Assembly (NCBI GenBank): GCA_002633025.1
Contig: NMRB01001606.1
Location: 2,017-66,016 of the forward strand
Direction: 5' to 3'
DNA length: 64,000 nt
Origin: Notospermus geniculatus
Lineage: Eukaryota; Nemertea; Pilidiophora; Heteronemertea; Lineidae
Shown here: piece by piece, positions 20,776 to 32,960 of the stretch
How the letters are laid out: every line of letters starts with the position of its first letter
Position numbering within the stretch: the stretch's first letter is position 1
The notes under the pieces: model-generated
Databases searched by the model: none
Told to the model about the DNA's origin: nothing
The model's input: the letters and a program-made list of their open reading frames with translations, nothing else
Translations under genes and position numbers: made by a program

Positions 20776-21520
20776 TTCCCTTGGCATGCTGCTGTACATC
20801 AGAAGCGCCCAACATTGTCAGCAGACGTACATGTTATTTTGCTGTACTTGGCGCTCAGCTCTTCATTCATTTATTATCCGCAGCTCGATCAGCCGAGAAT
20901 GAACATCCCAATGTAACGTCTGCTAATTCACTGGTTGCCATCAGTTACAATACGAAGCATACAACAGAGTTATTGATTAATTGCTGTTTACATATCATTA
21001 ACTGCTGTGTTTAACAGAGGACGACGAAGGTCAATATGTGCACTCTCGTTTTCACGTTTATGCCACAATGGTGTAGTGTCTTCGGTCGTGGACATGATGT
21101 CAGGAGGTGCTAAGTTCAAGTCTGTCAAGAGAAAGGTCATCGGATGATCATCCGATGACACTAGGTTAATCTATATTCTCTGTTTACTCCTGTCGCAGAT
21201 GCCTGTCGTTTGGTAATGATGATGCTGCAAGACGTACAGTCATCCCACATTGTCTGATTCACCTGACGAACGTCATTGACAGTGACATTGCTTATGGCCC
21301 AATCACACTGAGCTAGTTCTCAGTACGTTCTTGAAAATTTTGCCAAACGGGCTCAAACTGTGTGCGAATGGAGTGGATGATCTTTTTACGAACTTCATGG
21401 ATGGGAAGGATGCTCCAGAACATCGAGGTATTATTTGACCAAGGGTTACAATTTCTAGCCCGTCTTACAATTTTTTAAGACGGGGCAGGACGTTTTGAGA
21501 ACTACTTCAGTGTGACAGTA
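20776..21520. other. No recognisable feature
   Basis: No supported exon or repeat. Confidence 0.4.
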
Positions 21521-21715
21521 GCAGCACACCAAGCGTTCCACTCGCCACCAATCTACTCGCCGCCTCTGATCTTCTTGCCAGCCACCGCAGACTAGGCGAT
21601 ATTGGCTTTGATGTTGTTTGGCATCTGCCGAGAGGATTCCACGCATCGCTGTCCAGTGCACACCGAGCATCAACAACTGATTTTTCTCTGGCTGGGACAT
21701 CGCCTAGTGTGCTGG
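21521..21715. mobile_element. MITE-C copy, shortened
   Basis: GCAGCACACCAAGCG at the left and CATCGCCTAGTGTGCTGG at the right, with the interior CATCGCTGTCCAGTGCACAC, match the complete copy at 14396. Confidence 0.75.
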
Positions 21716-22213
21716 TCTGCTTGATCTTGCCACGATTTGTTACTTGAGGTTCTCCACAGCAAATCTGAATCATCTAGGCCAACTTATTTTGTACAGTTTG
21801 ACGACCAAAATGCCAACCAAAGTGGCCTTTCCTCTAGAAGTTTCAACTGATACAGACGAACTTGATCAGCATCCTAATGCTGCTCCTTCAGGATTTGACA
21901 GTAATTTTATTGACTTTGTGCCACACAACAGATGCCAATGATTCAGTGCCCTTAGGGCCCAAGGGACAGATGATATGAGTAATCAATGAGCCCCTCTTCA
22001 GTGCCAATTATCATGACCAGTTTGATGGGTTCCTTATCCATAAGATAATGGAGCAATTTATGTAACCCCTGATAGGATTCGCTAACCAATCTGCTGGTAT
22101 GGTAGTTTCCTCCAATCAGAACAGAGATGACAGACAGCAATTATAAGGTCCTGAAGGCCAGTCCCCTATGGCTGCTGGTATAGGGGTCAAAACCTTGCTG
22201 GTATTTGTATTAG
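21716..22213. other. No recognisable feature
   Basis: No supported exon or repeat. Confidence 0.4.
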
Positions 22214-22592
22214 ATTTTTCCATCAGGGCCGATGCCACAGCATTATTGGCCCTGGTAAGTACAAAAGAGGCCATCTCAAGCTACTCATGTTCCTCACTTG
22301 GATGGGGTCTTTTACTTGCCCTTGCAAAGGAACAAGGTACAAGGCACCACGGCTTACTGTCCCATGCGACGGACTGAAGAGCCAGGGATCCCATACAGCC
22401 TGGGCTGGATTTGAACCTGGGACCTGCTGCTTGCTAATAGCAGAAGGCAAAAGGTACAAGGTACCACGGCTTACTGTCCCACCCGGTGGTCGGTGTTCGA
22501 CCCAGGGACCATTTATCCTATACGGCCTGGGATTTGAACCCAATGCCTGCTGCTTGCTCAGCGGACGTGATCACTCGGCTATCACACATGTC
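22214..22592 (-). mobile_element. SINE-A copy plus a second partial head
   Basis: Body 22214-22390 (TTTTTCCATCAGGGCCGATG, GGATGGGGTCTTTTACTTGC). Tandem tRNA-like pieces follow: GGATTTGAACCTGGGACCTG at 22412 and GGGATTTGAACCCAATGCCT at 22529. The head unit was duplicated. Confidence 0.75.
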
Positions 22593-22905
22593 AGATCTTC
22601 GATAATCGAAGGGCGATCTGCTCACCTACGTTACATCGCACATCACCCTTCGAGAAATAGACCTGTCCGCGGCGTATCTTGGCACGATGCCAACTCTACC
22701 GGTCGACCAATCATATTGCACTTTATATCAGGTCTTCGGCTACCAGTATTTGTACCGCGATCCAAATTTTACAACACTGGTTCTGATTGGCCTCCTCTTC
22801 GAGAGGAAGCGGATATGCAGCGAACCAGTCTATTTCTCGAAGCGTGATGTGTGAAATAACACAGTGGTGAGCAGATCGGCCTTCGATTATCGAAGATGGG
22901 CTATC
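22593..22905. mobile_element. 313-bp MITE with about 100-bp TIRs
   Basis: CAGATCTTCGATAATCGAAG + GGCGATCTGCTCACC at the left pairs with GGTGAGCAGATCGGCC + TTCGATTATCGAAGATGGGC at the right. Pairing extends inward (CACCCTTCGAGAAATAGACC / TCTATTTCTCGAAGCGTGAT). Confidence 0.85.
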
Positions 22906-23282
22906 AGGACTCTTCCTACTACTTCCACAGGTCCATGTTGCAGCCAGCCTCCCCTCCAACTGCAGAAGACATGACGCAACCACAAAACCTGCCAATTTGG
23001 CGAGAATTTCACAAATTGCGAACATTTAATACCAACAGATGGTGCGTTCCCGGGGGAGCGCCATGATTCAGAGGTATCTATAAGCCAATAAGTCTGTACC
23101 AACAAGAGGTCAGCCAATTTGTTATCGATAACCACATTTACGCAATATTGAGTCACCAACGTTAGCGGATACAGCCGCTGAAAGATACATAGTCTGATTC
23201 GATTGTGTCTGGATCTCTGTTGAGCTGTGTGTGTGCATCCTCCCGTCGCAGCAATGTTCTCCACACCAGTTAAACAAAGGGC
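22906..23282. other. No recognisable feature
   Basis: No supported exon or repeat. Confidence 0.4.
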
Positions 23283-23545
23283 GGCCCGCCCCTCTTAAAA
23301 ATACCAATGGCAAAATCCACCCCTCTTAAAAACGTCCCGCCCCTCTTAAAAATTCGTCCGCCCTAATATTTATGGTTTAGATTGCTCAATTATGCATCTC
23401 AGATGCTCAGAAAACGCACCTCAGAGCACCTAAAATCCAAATTTCGCTGGGGGCGGGCCCCCAGACCCCCCACCAGAAGGCACCTGACGCGGTGCCTTCG
23501 GCACCACGCCCACCGCCGCCCCTCTTAGACCAAAACCTGTGGAGA
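23283..23545. repeat. Element D copy
   Basis: Repeated GCCCCTCTTAAAAA words, then GCATCTCAGATGCTCAG, AAATCCAAATTTCGCTGGGG and GGGCCCCCAGACCCCCC, as in the other Element D copies. Confidence 0.55.
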
Positions 23546-23553
23546 ATACTGCG

Positions 23554-23989
23554 CAGGGCTTTGGTCTCGCTCCTCTTCATACACTCAGACCGTGTGCAAG
23601 CATAATAACAGGGTTACTACAACCCTGTAGTAGGCCATTTAAGAGAGGCGCCGCTGCCCCTAAAAGGGGGCACCACTGTGCCCTTTTTAACCCCCTGGGG
23701 GCAATGCCCCCCCAAAATTTTAAGGTCCCAGGGCCCCAAACCCTTTGTCATGGTCCCTTTTGGTCATATCACCTCAGAAATTGGCTTAAATTGGCTGTTG
23801 ACTGGAGTTATATACTATAGAGACCTTTTTGACTGACAAGCTTCTCAAATTCCGTTAGTAGAAATGTCGCAAATGAAAAGTGCCCTTTTCTACGTTGAAG
23901 TGCCCTTTTCACAAAGTTTGCACCGTGCCCATATGAAATCTTAGATATAACCCTGGATAAATATGAAGAGGAGCGAGACCAAAGCCCTG
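23554..23989. mobile_element. 436-bp element with TIR CAGGGCTTTGGTCTCGCTCC
   Basis: CAGGGCTTTGGTCTCGCTCC + TCTTCATA and TATGAAGAG + GAGCGAGACCAAAGCCCTG are near-perfect TIRs of about 29 bp. The interior includes CCTAAAAGGGGGCACC and two AAGTGCCCTTTTC words shared with a degenerate patch at 26265-26315. This is a longer relative of 17816-17898. Confidence 0.82.
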
Positions 23990-24258
23990 TGATGGGAGGA
24001 TGTGTGTGTGTTGCTCACACGCAGAGAAAAACAGATGAGCAATGGCACAGACATTAGCAAAATAGCTATCTCTATCATGCCATTGACAAGTTTTATGTGG
24101 TTATTGCCAGAATTTCTTGGGACGGCTCCAAGAATGGCTACTTTAGTTTGGCAAGTGGCACTCTGCTGATATTGCATCAGTCATGCTGATTGCAGAACCG
24201 TTCGTTAACTCTGTGAGAGATAGAAATGGCCCACAAGATTTCCAATGGATGGCTTTAA

Positions 24259-24971
24259 AGGACAACTAGGGGAATTATCTACTATGCAGCAAAACCTAAC
24301 AAAATCCTCATGGATAGGCACATAAATATGTCATCTCACCGTACATTACGTTGAAATGGAAGAAAAAAATCACCACTCTGTAAAAAGTCATATTTAACAT
24401 GACGTTTTCACAGTTCATGGTCACTGCCATTTTGATTCATATTTCCCGCGGGAGTGACGTCACATGTGCAGCGCCGATCCCTGTGTGACAGTGCCTCTTC
24501 AGTGTATTGTGATTCGAATGCATATCCAATTCCAAACCACATGTTTATTCTCTGCCAAACTTCTGCCATCACTTCGTCATTCACTTGACTACTGACCTAT
24601 GGAACCTGTCATCACTCAAGTAATCCGACACAACTTGGACTTGAGGCAAAAAAGATCACAAAAACAAACCTGTCGCTAACACTGTCAGCTGCCCATGCTG
24701 GCATTGTGTAAACAACGTGGGGCAGCCGGTCACGTGATTGCACCCGATACGTCATGCTCTTCAGCATTGGAGGAGAGATAGTGAAAATAAACAGAAACAT
24801 GGCTGCCCCCATGAGCTTACTTCGTTTGTGGATTAAATGCATTGTTGTAGCATTAGGGTAAATTTTTGGAATAAAAATCATCGGCGTTTTTAAAGATAAC
24901 ATTGTGTAGAACATAAAGGTTGGTTTATTTCTTTCATTTCTCTTCTACTGGATAATTCCCCTAGTTATCCT
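24259..24971. mobile_element. 713-bp piggyBac-like nonautonomous element, TTAA duplication
   Basis: Ends AGGACAACTAGGGGAATTATC and GATAATTCCCCTAGTTATCCT match at 20 of 21 positions as inverted repeats. TTAA lies at both sides (24255-24258, 24972-24975). TTAA duplication is specific to piggyBac-type transposition. No transposase frame is visible. Confidence 0.85.
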
Positions 24972-25006
24972 TTAACCCTTCAGCAGCTGAAATCAATAAT
25001 GTAATA

Positions 25007-25679
25007 CAGTCCCCCCTCGCTATTATGAACCCTTCGGGTCCAAGGGCAAGCAGCAAAGTAATGTTTTGAGAGGCATCTGACAAAGTGGCAGACCAGTTTA
25101 TTTTGGTGTCTGCCAACACAGATTCAGTGCCTGCCTTGTAATGGATTATTGCAGTAAAACCCTGTAATTTGCGCCTGTCCATGGTTCCTGCAGCTTTCTG
25201 ATGAGCAAAATTAAGGCCTTTTTAAGGCTTTTAAAGGCCAGTTCAGGAAAAATTTAAGGCCAAGTTGTCAGGAGTTTTTATGTAGGTATTGCAACTTGCG
25301 GTAAATATTAACTCAGGAGAATGTTGTAAAGAACACATAAAGGTAAGCGCTGAGGGTGGGATCCCGACTTTTAAATTCTATATTTAAGGCTTTTTAAGGC
25401 CTTAATTCTGAAAAACAAAAATTCCTGACTTTTAATGCTTTTTAAGGATCCGCGGGAGCCCTGCTGTCAACATGACAGGCACTAAATTAGTGGCACCTGA
25501 CAAATCACAGTTTGGTGTCAGACAACGTCCTTGACAGGCTGCTTAATTTGCTGCTTGAAGGGTTAAGTTTGTACTAACGCGGAGTTTGTAATAGCGAGGA
25601 TTTACAATTGTCATGAAAATTTGGGAGCCAGACATTGGGTTCGTAATATCCGGGAGTTCGTAAAATCGAGGGTGCACTA
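25007..25679. mobile_element. TA-MITE copy 2, expanded by insertions
   Basis: The left end CAGTCCCCCCTCGCTATTAT and AACCCTTCGGGTCCAAGGG, and the right end TTCGTAATATCCGGGAG + TTCGTAAAATCGAGGGTGCA, match the 149-bp element at 9347-9495. The flanks are TA. The extra about 520 bp includes the hAT-like element at 25182-25463. Confidence 0.78.
25182..25463. mobile_element. hAT-like element, shorter copy
   Basis: tggttcctgcagctttctga at the left and gcgggagccctg at the right, flanked by CTGTCCA (25175-25181) and CTGTCAA (25464-25470). It lacks about 110 bp present in 4864-5256. Confidence 0.75.
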
Positions 25680-27166
25680 TATTTTCCATTTGTTCCCTGA
25701 CATGCCTGAAGGGTTTTCACTGAAACTCACTGGATTATTTTCAGAGCCCAAACATGTACAGATGAAGTTCAAAACTGACTATAACAAGTTCTGTTCATAT
25801 GAAAGAGTGTTACTGGTTGACCTTTCACTGACCTTGACCTCCTGAATCAAGGTCAAAGCAGAGGCACTATCACACCGCTTTTGGCATGTTCGGGTGCTAT
25901 TCATCTGATTCTCACCAGTCTATCTGGCCTGACGCCCATCTAGCCTGGTTTGAATCCACCACATTTCCCGCTTCTGAGGAGCTCAAAGCCTCAGCCAATC
26001 ATCGGTGTGCGAAGGCTAATCGACGTGCCAATCAAAATCCGTGTTACAAACTCAAATTCAAATGTGTGTGGGAAGAGAAGAGAAAGTGCTGAACGGCGAT
26101 TTGTTTTATGAGTTCTTATTGGCTCGGTGGCGGGGTCAATTAGGGGTCAGATTCATATAATTCATGAGTGAACGCAAAAGATGACATGATTGGGACACGG
26201 CTAAAGACGCAGTCGATGGCCTTGTTTGGACAAGATGGTGCTATTGCCAGTGTTATATCTAGGATTTCAGAAGGGCATGGTGCAAACTTTGCGAAAAGGG
26301 CACTTCAACCTAGACTAGAGGCCTGACGGCCTGGGAGCTTCGCTGGGGGTGACTGAATATGGTCCAAGTACATGAAGTAGTTGGCAAGAATATACTATAT
26401 AACACTGGGGGGGGGGGGGGGGAGAGAAAATGTGCAACCGGACAGAGCAATGTTACGTCGTGGAAACGATGAATACCATCTGAGGGCAGCACTTGCAGGA
26501 GTTGTGCACTATTAGATACCACTCTCCAGATTCTCATTAAACGGTCAAAGCTGCAACACTAGTGAGTAGGCTGTGAAGCCACAACCCTTCAAAAGTGTGA
26601 AAATAATTCACTGTACAAATGGTTCAAAGCTAACACCATAAATGTGTAATGAAATTCACTGAGCTAGCTTTTAACATTAAGAACTCAAAACCTAATTACA
26701 TGTACTTGTTGCTGATAAAATCCAGAACCATTTCACTAATGTCATTCACTGGAAACCAATCCCAGTCTCATTCTGTACAAAAAATACTTGTTTTAGCATA
26801 TGTGTAATAATTCATTCAAGGTTTATGATGTTCCTATAGATATGACTGAATAATGCTCAGTCAGAATGAATCAAAAAATTTTTTCCAGCTATTTACAAAA
26901 AAATTATTAGGCCATTTTTTATAAAATATATAAGGTGAATTGACTACACACTGAAGTATTGTATGAAATCAGTAGAAATATAAACAGGTCTTAAAAAGAG
27001 ATTTCCTTGAAGAAGTATTTTGTAACTGGTTCTTTTGACAGCTAAACCATGAAGACACCATTCATGCATTGCCATGTATCAGTTTAGCAGATCAATCACA
27101 GACACAGCCTGCAAAGACGACAGGAACAATCACCTAAACAGGATCAGACAGAAATTCCAAGTCCTG
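25680..27166. other. No gene; 16-G tract at 26407-26422
   Basis: A homopolymer of 16 G at 26407, then A/T-rich sequence. 26265-26315 repeats the AAGTGCCCTTTTC-type words seen at 23884-23930. No exon is supported. Confidence 0.4.
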
Positions 27167-27428
27167 TAAAGCTAAGAATCCACTGCTGATTTTCTGCGTT
27201 GCGACTTGCTTTGGAGCCTGCTACCTGCGATTGAATACGATCACAAGGAACTGATACCGGTCGCCGACAGATTGCCGACTGAAATTGACCATATCTTCGC
27301 CATTGGTGGAAATCATGTCTAGCGAGTCCCAATGCAGTGATCAAGTGCTCAGTTGCAACACAACCCAGTTGCAAAGCAAGTCGCAAAGCAAAATCAGCTT
27401 GAAAATCAATGGTGGATTCCTAGCTTTA
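27167..27428. mobile_element. 262-bp foldback (TAAAGCTA ends)
   Basis: TAAAGCTAAGAATCCACTGC + TGATTTTCTGCGTTGCGACT at the left pairs with AGTCGCAAAGCAAAATCAGC and GGTGGATTCCTAGCTTTA at the right. Confidence 0.75.
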
Positions 27429-27927
27429 TAGAGCACAATTAACAAATGTGACCTGACCTAAGAAAGCCAAGCACAACTCTCCCAGCAAGAAATGCTTAAT
27501 GGTTACAGCAATGGTTTCCCCTAACAAAGGCTGAAATCAATTCAGCTGTTTTAGTGTTACAGCAACAAAGAGAGGCTATTCTTCAGCTTCAACATGATGA
27601 CCTAACAGGGTAGTCAAGGGCCCTGTCACATGCTGGAGACTTGTGCCTGGTTTTCCCAGACTGGGTCACAAACGTCTTCAGAGTAATCCCCCTTTGGAGA
27701 CTCAGATCTTGTCTTCTGGGATTACAGTAACTTACCTCATACCAAGTCTTCGACAATCCCTCTACAAATAGCAGGAAATGCGAAAAAGTTATATTCAAAG
27801 AACCATATGCAAACAACCTGTTACATGATTCATGAAAACCCAAGCCAATGCCTAACAGAAACATGAAAACAATACAAGTCTTTTCCAGTCTTTTCTGGTC
27901 TCTTCTAGTCTCTCCAACTGAAAAGTG

Positions 27928-27970
27928 CCCGAGGAAGACCCCGGTTGGGGTCGAAAATTCGCAAGTTACA
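27928..27970 (+). ncRNA. Hammerhead-ribozyme-like core, copy 2
   Basis: CCCGAGGA + A + GACCCCGGTTGGGGTC + GAAA + ATTCGCAAGTTA. Stem II is perfect; box 1 has CCGAGGA instead of CUGANGA. Stem III AAUU/AGUU is weak. Confidence 0.4.
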
Positions 27971-27985
27971 AGGTGATGCAATTGA

Positions 27986-28164
27986 GGGCCGTATTCAAGA
28001 CTTAGACTTTACTTAGCCGTATTTAAGACTTAACTTAGCCGTATTTAAGACTTAGATGCATGTAACTTCGTCAAGTGCATGTTGGAAGTGTGTGCATTTA
28101 GTGAAGTTACACGCATCTAAGTCAGTCTTAATCGTGCGAAGATCCCCCTTTTTGAATACGGCCC
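27986..28164. mobile_element. 179-bp foldback MITE (GGGCCGTATTC), TGA duplication
   Basis: GGGCCGTATTC and GAATACGGCCC ends, TGA on both sides (27983-27985, 28165-28167). The interior CACTTCCAACATGCA / GTTACACGCATCTAAG words match 42500-42638 in reverse orientation. The sub-repeat CTTAGCCGTATTTAAGACTT occurs twice near the left end. Confidence 0.85.
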
Positions 28165-28913
28165 TGACGCTTTTCAACAACAGAAGAGAGTCTGGGGTAT
28201 GTTCAAATTAAACTTTTCAGTTAGTGGCATTGCCAAAACTTTGATTTCATTCAACAAGTTTCAGGTGTGATTTATTTTGCATTTCAGCATAAAATGTACT
28301 CAGCATACCAAAAACAACATGCTTCAAATAATCAGGAAATACCAACAATACGTACCGGGAAATTTGCCACTTATTATACCACTACTAACAGACTAAACTT
28401 AGCTTTAATTTAGTAACTAGCAACTGGACTAATTCCTCTTTTTTGAATAAATAAACTGCGAGACTGTCACCTATCCATAAAGAATCCAAACTGTACAAAT
28501 TAAACTGATGCTAGCCACAACACATTCCAGAAAAAAAGATACTTAAACATCTTGCATTTTATGAAACATTGGAAACTATATATACAAACATCGTCACTGT
28601 TGCAGCACATCAGAAAATCATGCATGGATGGATTATTAAATGAAATAAGTCATTATCAGAGGATATGAACTAAAATAACATGTCTGAATCACTAAAATAC
28701 AGCCACTTTTGTTCAAGAAAACATATGTAGTGCACATGTACAAACCCCTGTAAATTTAGAGGAAAATTTTCCCAACCTATGCTGCAGAAAATGTAACGAA
28801 CTGATGATTACGTAACCCTTTCAGTGCACTCTGGCAGCTATCGTGCTGAAGCGTGGTGTGTAGGTCTGTAAAGTATTGATGGCGACGTTTTGAAAGGTAG
28901 GAATTCCCCATAT
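28165..28913. other. No recognisable feature
   Basis: A/T-rich, unique-looking. Confidence 0.4.
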
Positions 28914-29263
28914 TTGGCGTGGTCTAGTGGTTAGCGAGACGGACTCCACATCAGAGGGTCCCGGATTCAATTCCCAGTCCTGACCAAAAAAAACATGCTC
29001 GCTTGTTACCTTGAGCAAGTCGCTTTGCCTCACTTGCTTCACCCACCCAGGTGTAAAAGGGGTACCTGGCTGGTAGTGATGATCTACGTGAATGTTTAGT
29101 CCAAGAGCACTGAAATCGGCTGCCGGGACTGTAATACTCCCCAGGGAGTGGAGAAATGAACAGGCCTATAGCCGGGGTAATAATGTGAAGCGCCCTTGAC
29201 ACTGCATTGCAGTAAAAGAGCGCTATATACATGTAAAAGCTCACATTATTATTATTATTATTA
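28914..29263 (+). mobile_element. SINE-C, tRNA-derived with (ATT)n tail
   Basis: The head TGGCGTGGTCTAGTGGTTAG (A box) and GGTCCCGGATTCAATTCCC (B box) is followed by a long body. The end reads AGCGCTATATACATGT and (ATT)n at 29245-29263. An AGCGCTATA...(ATT)n end is typical of SINEs that share a 3' tail with a partner LINE in marine invertebrates. Confidence 0.88.
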
Positions 29264-30206
29264 TACCTGAATTGCAGAGTGCGTACTTGTTAAAACCATC
29301 GATTTGTACCCAACACTTCTAGCTATTTGCACTGAAAGGGTTACCTTAATCATGATGCAAAATCCACTGTATTTGCCAATGGGTTTTCTTGTCCAATGAT
29401 GCACTGGATTTTCAAAAATGTTTCCTTGGTTACCATATTTGGCATGTTTGGAGTCCCCGACTTAAGTCAATGACTGGTACAAAACAATCTAACAGAAAAA
29501 ACTTTTTTCGGCGAGTCTGAACAACTTATTTTGGGACAATGTGAACTCACAAATATGCAGGAAATCAATACCTGCTACGTTATTACTGCAGAAATTATAT
29601 ACGGTATTTGGATGGAACCAGTAGAAAATTGCGCTAAAAATACAGGACCAAATGACAAGGATAGAAAAAGATTTTTCCAGGGGACTCGATGGCATGCATA
29701 CGTCAACAGTTAACTCTACATTTCTGTTAACATAATGTTAACTTGACTGCAACTGAAAACATGCATGTTGTATATAAAATATTCTTCATGGACGTTAATG
29801 ATCTATTGGTCGGATTCAAAAAATAGTGCAGATTATTTACATATACAGCATAATACAGCTCATCTATAAAGTGGAGGCTAGCATTCGTCACACGTCGACA
29901 TTGTACACAATGTTGTATCAGACTGAAAAATATACGACAGCATCGTGCAGGATCGAATGACTGTTGTCTGAGCAAGCAGAGCAAAATCATAATCTGAATG
30001 AACTTCAAATGTTTATCCCTCAAAAAAACTGGGCAATGTTGTATACGCATATATAAAAGCATATATTTTATACAAGGCTGATTCAATATAATTTCAATTT
30101 ATACAGAGGGCAACAGAAAATTTGGCTTTTTTACAGAACGACCGGAATTAACCATTTGACATCAACTCTTGCTGCATGGCAAGAGATCAAAATCGGAGAC
30201 CCGTTT
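29264..30206. other. No recognisable feature
   Basis: A/T-rich, open frames without domain features. Confidence 0.4.
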
Positions 30207-31251
30207 CAGTCCTTGTCCTGAAAGGCGCGCAAATGCGCTTGCGCCCCATAGCGCACGTAAATAGTTTTTTAGGCGCGAAAAGAAACGCGCGCCTAGCTCA
30301 GAAAAAAGTTCAAATTTAGCGCACCTTGTGAATTTAGCGCCAGCACTGCTAGCGAGTGTGCCACTGCCAGACGATCCCGACTTGAGGACAGCTTTCACTT
30401 CTACAGTGACCTGAACTTTTGGTTTTATTTCGCTGGGATGGAAAGAAATCGCCTCAAAAACTGTTTGGTTGGATTCCTCATGAAATTTCCTTTCCAATGA
30501 CATAAAGTTTGCCCGTCTTGGTCATTTTCATGATGAGATATTTACTGCATTTGGGTGAACCGACAGTGGCCGTCAGAGTTGGCTTCGCGCCAACTCCTGT
30601 GCAGACATCTCCATGACATGCCATGAGTGTGTGCCTACGATGTTTCTGGTCAGCCAGTCTGACTAAATAACAGAATAAGCTGATGATGGACACAATGAGA
30701 GGCTCAAATTGGGTGTTTTGTTCAATACCCTGTTGATTTCATTGCAAGCTTTACTTTATATTAATCATTTTTGGGCCAAGTTATCTGGTGAGTTTGACGA
30801 AATCTCAAGAGCGGCTCTGAGCCAATCAGAAAATACCTTGATTTAATATGGTGTAATGGGCGGGAAATTTGAATTCACTTGTGGAGTCATCATTTCTTTG
30901 CAAAGAAATGATTGGAATGACAGCAAAAAATAAAGTTTATTTTGTGGGGTGGTGCACTCAGTGCCTCCTTCAGAGTGGCCTTGTGCCCCTGGGGGTGGCC
31001 TTGGTGCCCCTGAAATTCAGAAAATTTCCAAGGCCAAAGTGGCAGTGCCCAAATGGAAGCTGATTGTGTAGTTAAGCAGTTCTTTTGGATATATTTTCTT
31101 TTGAAAATATTTTTAGTGATAATTGTGTGCGTGTCCTGAATTTATATTAGGGGGTCAATTGCTCACTTTGGTGCGCAAAAAAATTGTGCGCCTAGGTAAA
31201 TGTAGGTGAGCAAAGTTTTGTGCACCTGCATTTTTTTCAGGACAAGGACTG
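30207..31251. mobile_element. 1045-bp DNA transposon derivative, perfect 17-bp TIRs
   Basis: CAGTCCTTGTCCTGAAA at 30207 and TTTCAGGACAAGGACTG ending at 31251 are exact inverted repeats. CCGTTT flanks both ends (30201-30206, 31252-31257). Subterminal GGCGCGC / TGTGCGCCTAGG words are present. No transposase is recognised; the length suggests internal deletion of an autonomous element. Confidence 0.85.
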
Positions 31252-32449
31252 CCGTTTGTTCATTTATGTGTAGTGTGGTATGTATGGATCACTAAGACCG
31301 CCGTTTTGCTTCGTCGTTATTTTTTGCAGATTTTGGCTCCGGGCCCCACTGAAGTTGAGGATTCAGAATTTAAAAAAAAACTCTGATGTCAAAGGCTTAA
31401 ACAGGGTTGCTATGATGTCAATGATTTAAGATCGGCTGCATACAAAAGTACCAAAATGAAATATGTTCTCTGCAGGCGATGAAGGAAAGCAATTTTTGAA
31501 GTTTCTGAAGTTCACATGATTGTCACAAGCCATTTCAAAAAACAATTTTAAGAATAATTTATGAAGTTATTTCAGGTTCATTCCCCATTTTTCTCAGAAA
31601 CAGTTTAACAGAAGAAAAGTTTCATGGTGTGATAATTTGCTGACGACACAATGATGCTTTATGTTATAACACCTGACAAAATATAACCCCCATTTTTCAT
31701 ATAGGAGGTAATGTTGTTCATGATTTTAGACTTGACTTGAATAAATTCAAAGGTGAAGTTTGGTGGTCAGGCCAACTGGTCTAAAATCTCATCGATGTAA
31801 GCCGTACGCAGTGCTGTAACATTACCAAGTTCAATACAACATCAGGACCTCGAGAAAATCTGGCAACCATTTCAAAGAGAGTGGCACTAATTGAAATGAA
31901 AACACACCTTTTCAAGCCAAGACAAGAATTTCCTATTCCACTTGCAACCCGGGTGTAAAGATTAGCACACTTGGCATTTATCCCGATTCAAATTCTTACT
32001 TTGTTCACAGAATACACAACTACGAACTTTAAAATGGAAACTACCATGTTCCGAGCCATTCCAACTAAAATGAATCCTCCACTAATACCGGTAAAAAAAC
32101 TAAAGGCATATTTACACCATATAAAATACAACTACTCACTAAACAATGCCTGGCTGAGCCAAGGCAATTATCCACTCATTCAAATTTTGGATACTTAAAC
32201 AAAACTGGATCTGGTAATACTAATATCAATGTCTGGAATAGAGCCACTTGTATGTCTAAAATCAGTTAATAACTGTGGCTTTGCTTCAGGGGTATCTTGT
32301 CCAAAAGAGACAAAATTGATAAAATTCTGCACAACGTGACTTGCTAATTCATGCCTTAAAGTGCTCGCTTATGCGAGTTTTCTCGTGCGAATTGGCTCTC
32401 AATGGGCACTTCATCATCGTTGGTTTCAACGGACCTATGTTGAGACCAA
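31252..32449. other. No recognisable feature
   Basis: Unique, A/T-rich. It could include distal 3' untranslated or flanking sequence of the PAK gene, but I cannot show it. Confidence 0.35.
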
Positions 32450-32960
32450 TAGCCACGTTCACACTGCCAAAAATCAAGTGAACTCGGACCGGACCGAGTA
32501 CGGTACGGCAAAAAAAGTGGCAGTGTAAACCTGCCAAGCGTACCCGGTCTGGACCAGAAGTGAACCATACCGAGACTTGCAGAAGGTGGTGGTCTTGGTC
32601 CGGAGAGTACTTTACCCCGACCAAATGTGCTGTGTAAACCTGACGCACGATGAACTGAACCAAGTCGACTGACCTGGGACGGTGTTGAGCATGCGCTCAG
32701 TTCGTCCTTGCGTTACTCGTGTAAAAACTCGTGCTAGTTTGTTAACGCCACTGATTGGAGAGTGAAGCTTCAGGGACATTGCGCGGTGACTCATCGCTGC
32801 AGTCTAAACAGTACAACACTGATTGGAGAGTGAAGCTTCAGGGACATTGTGCGGTGACTCATCGCTGCAGTCTAAACGGTGCAAATGAAGTGGACCTAGT
32901 CCGGTCCGAGTACGATTCACTTCAACTGGACCGAAATGTTTCGCAGTGTAAACACGGCTA
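32450..32960. mobile_element. About 510-bp DNA transposon derivative (GCCACGTTCACACTGC)
   Basis: TAGCCACGTTCACACTGC and GCAGTGTAAACACGGCTA are imperfect TIRs with internal echoes (GGCAGTGTAAACCTG at 32520). It contains a 68-bp tandem duplication starting at 32749 and 32817 (CACTGATTGGAGAGTGAAGC). Confidence 0.8.

Noticed and set aside
22287-22847. 186-codon plus-strand open frame
   Set aside because: It runs antisense through SINE-A and into the 22593-22905 MITE. No domain features.
26407-26422. Poly-G run as a G-quadruplex control element
   Set aside because: It is a pure homopolymer without loops; similar G or C runs at 54454, 54593 and 63456 suggest ordinary slippage tracts.
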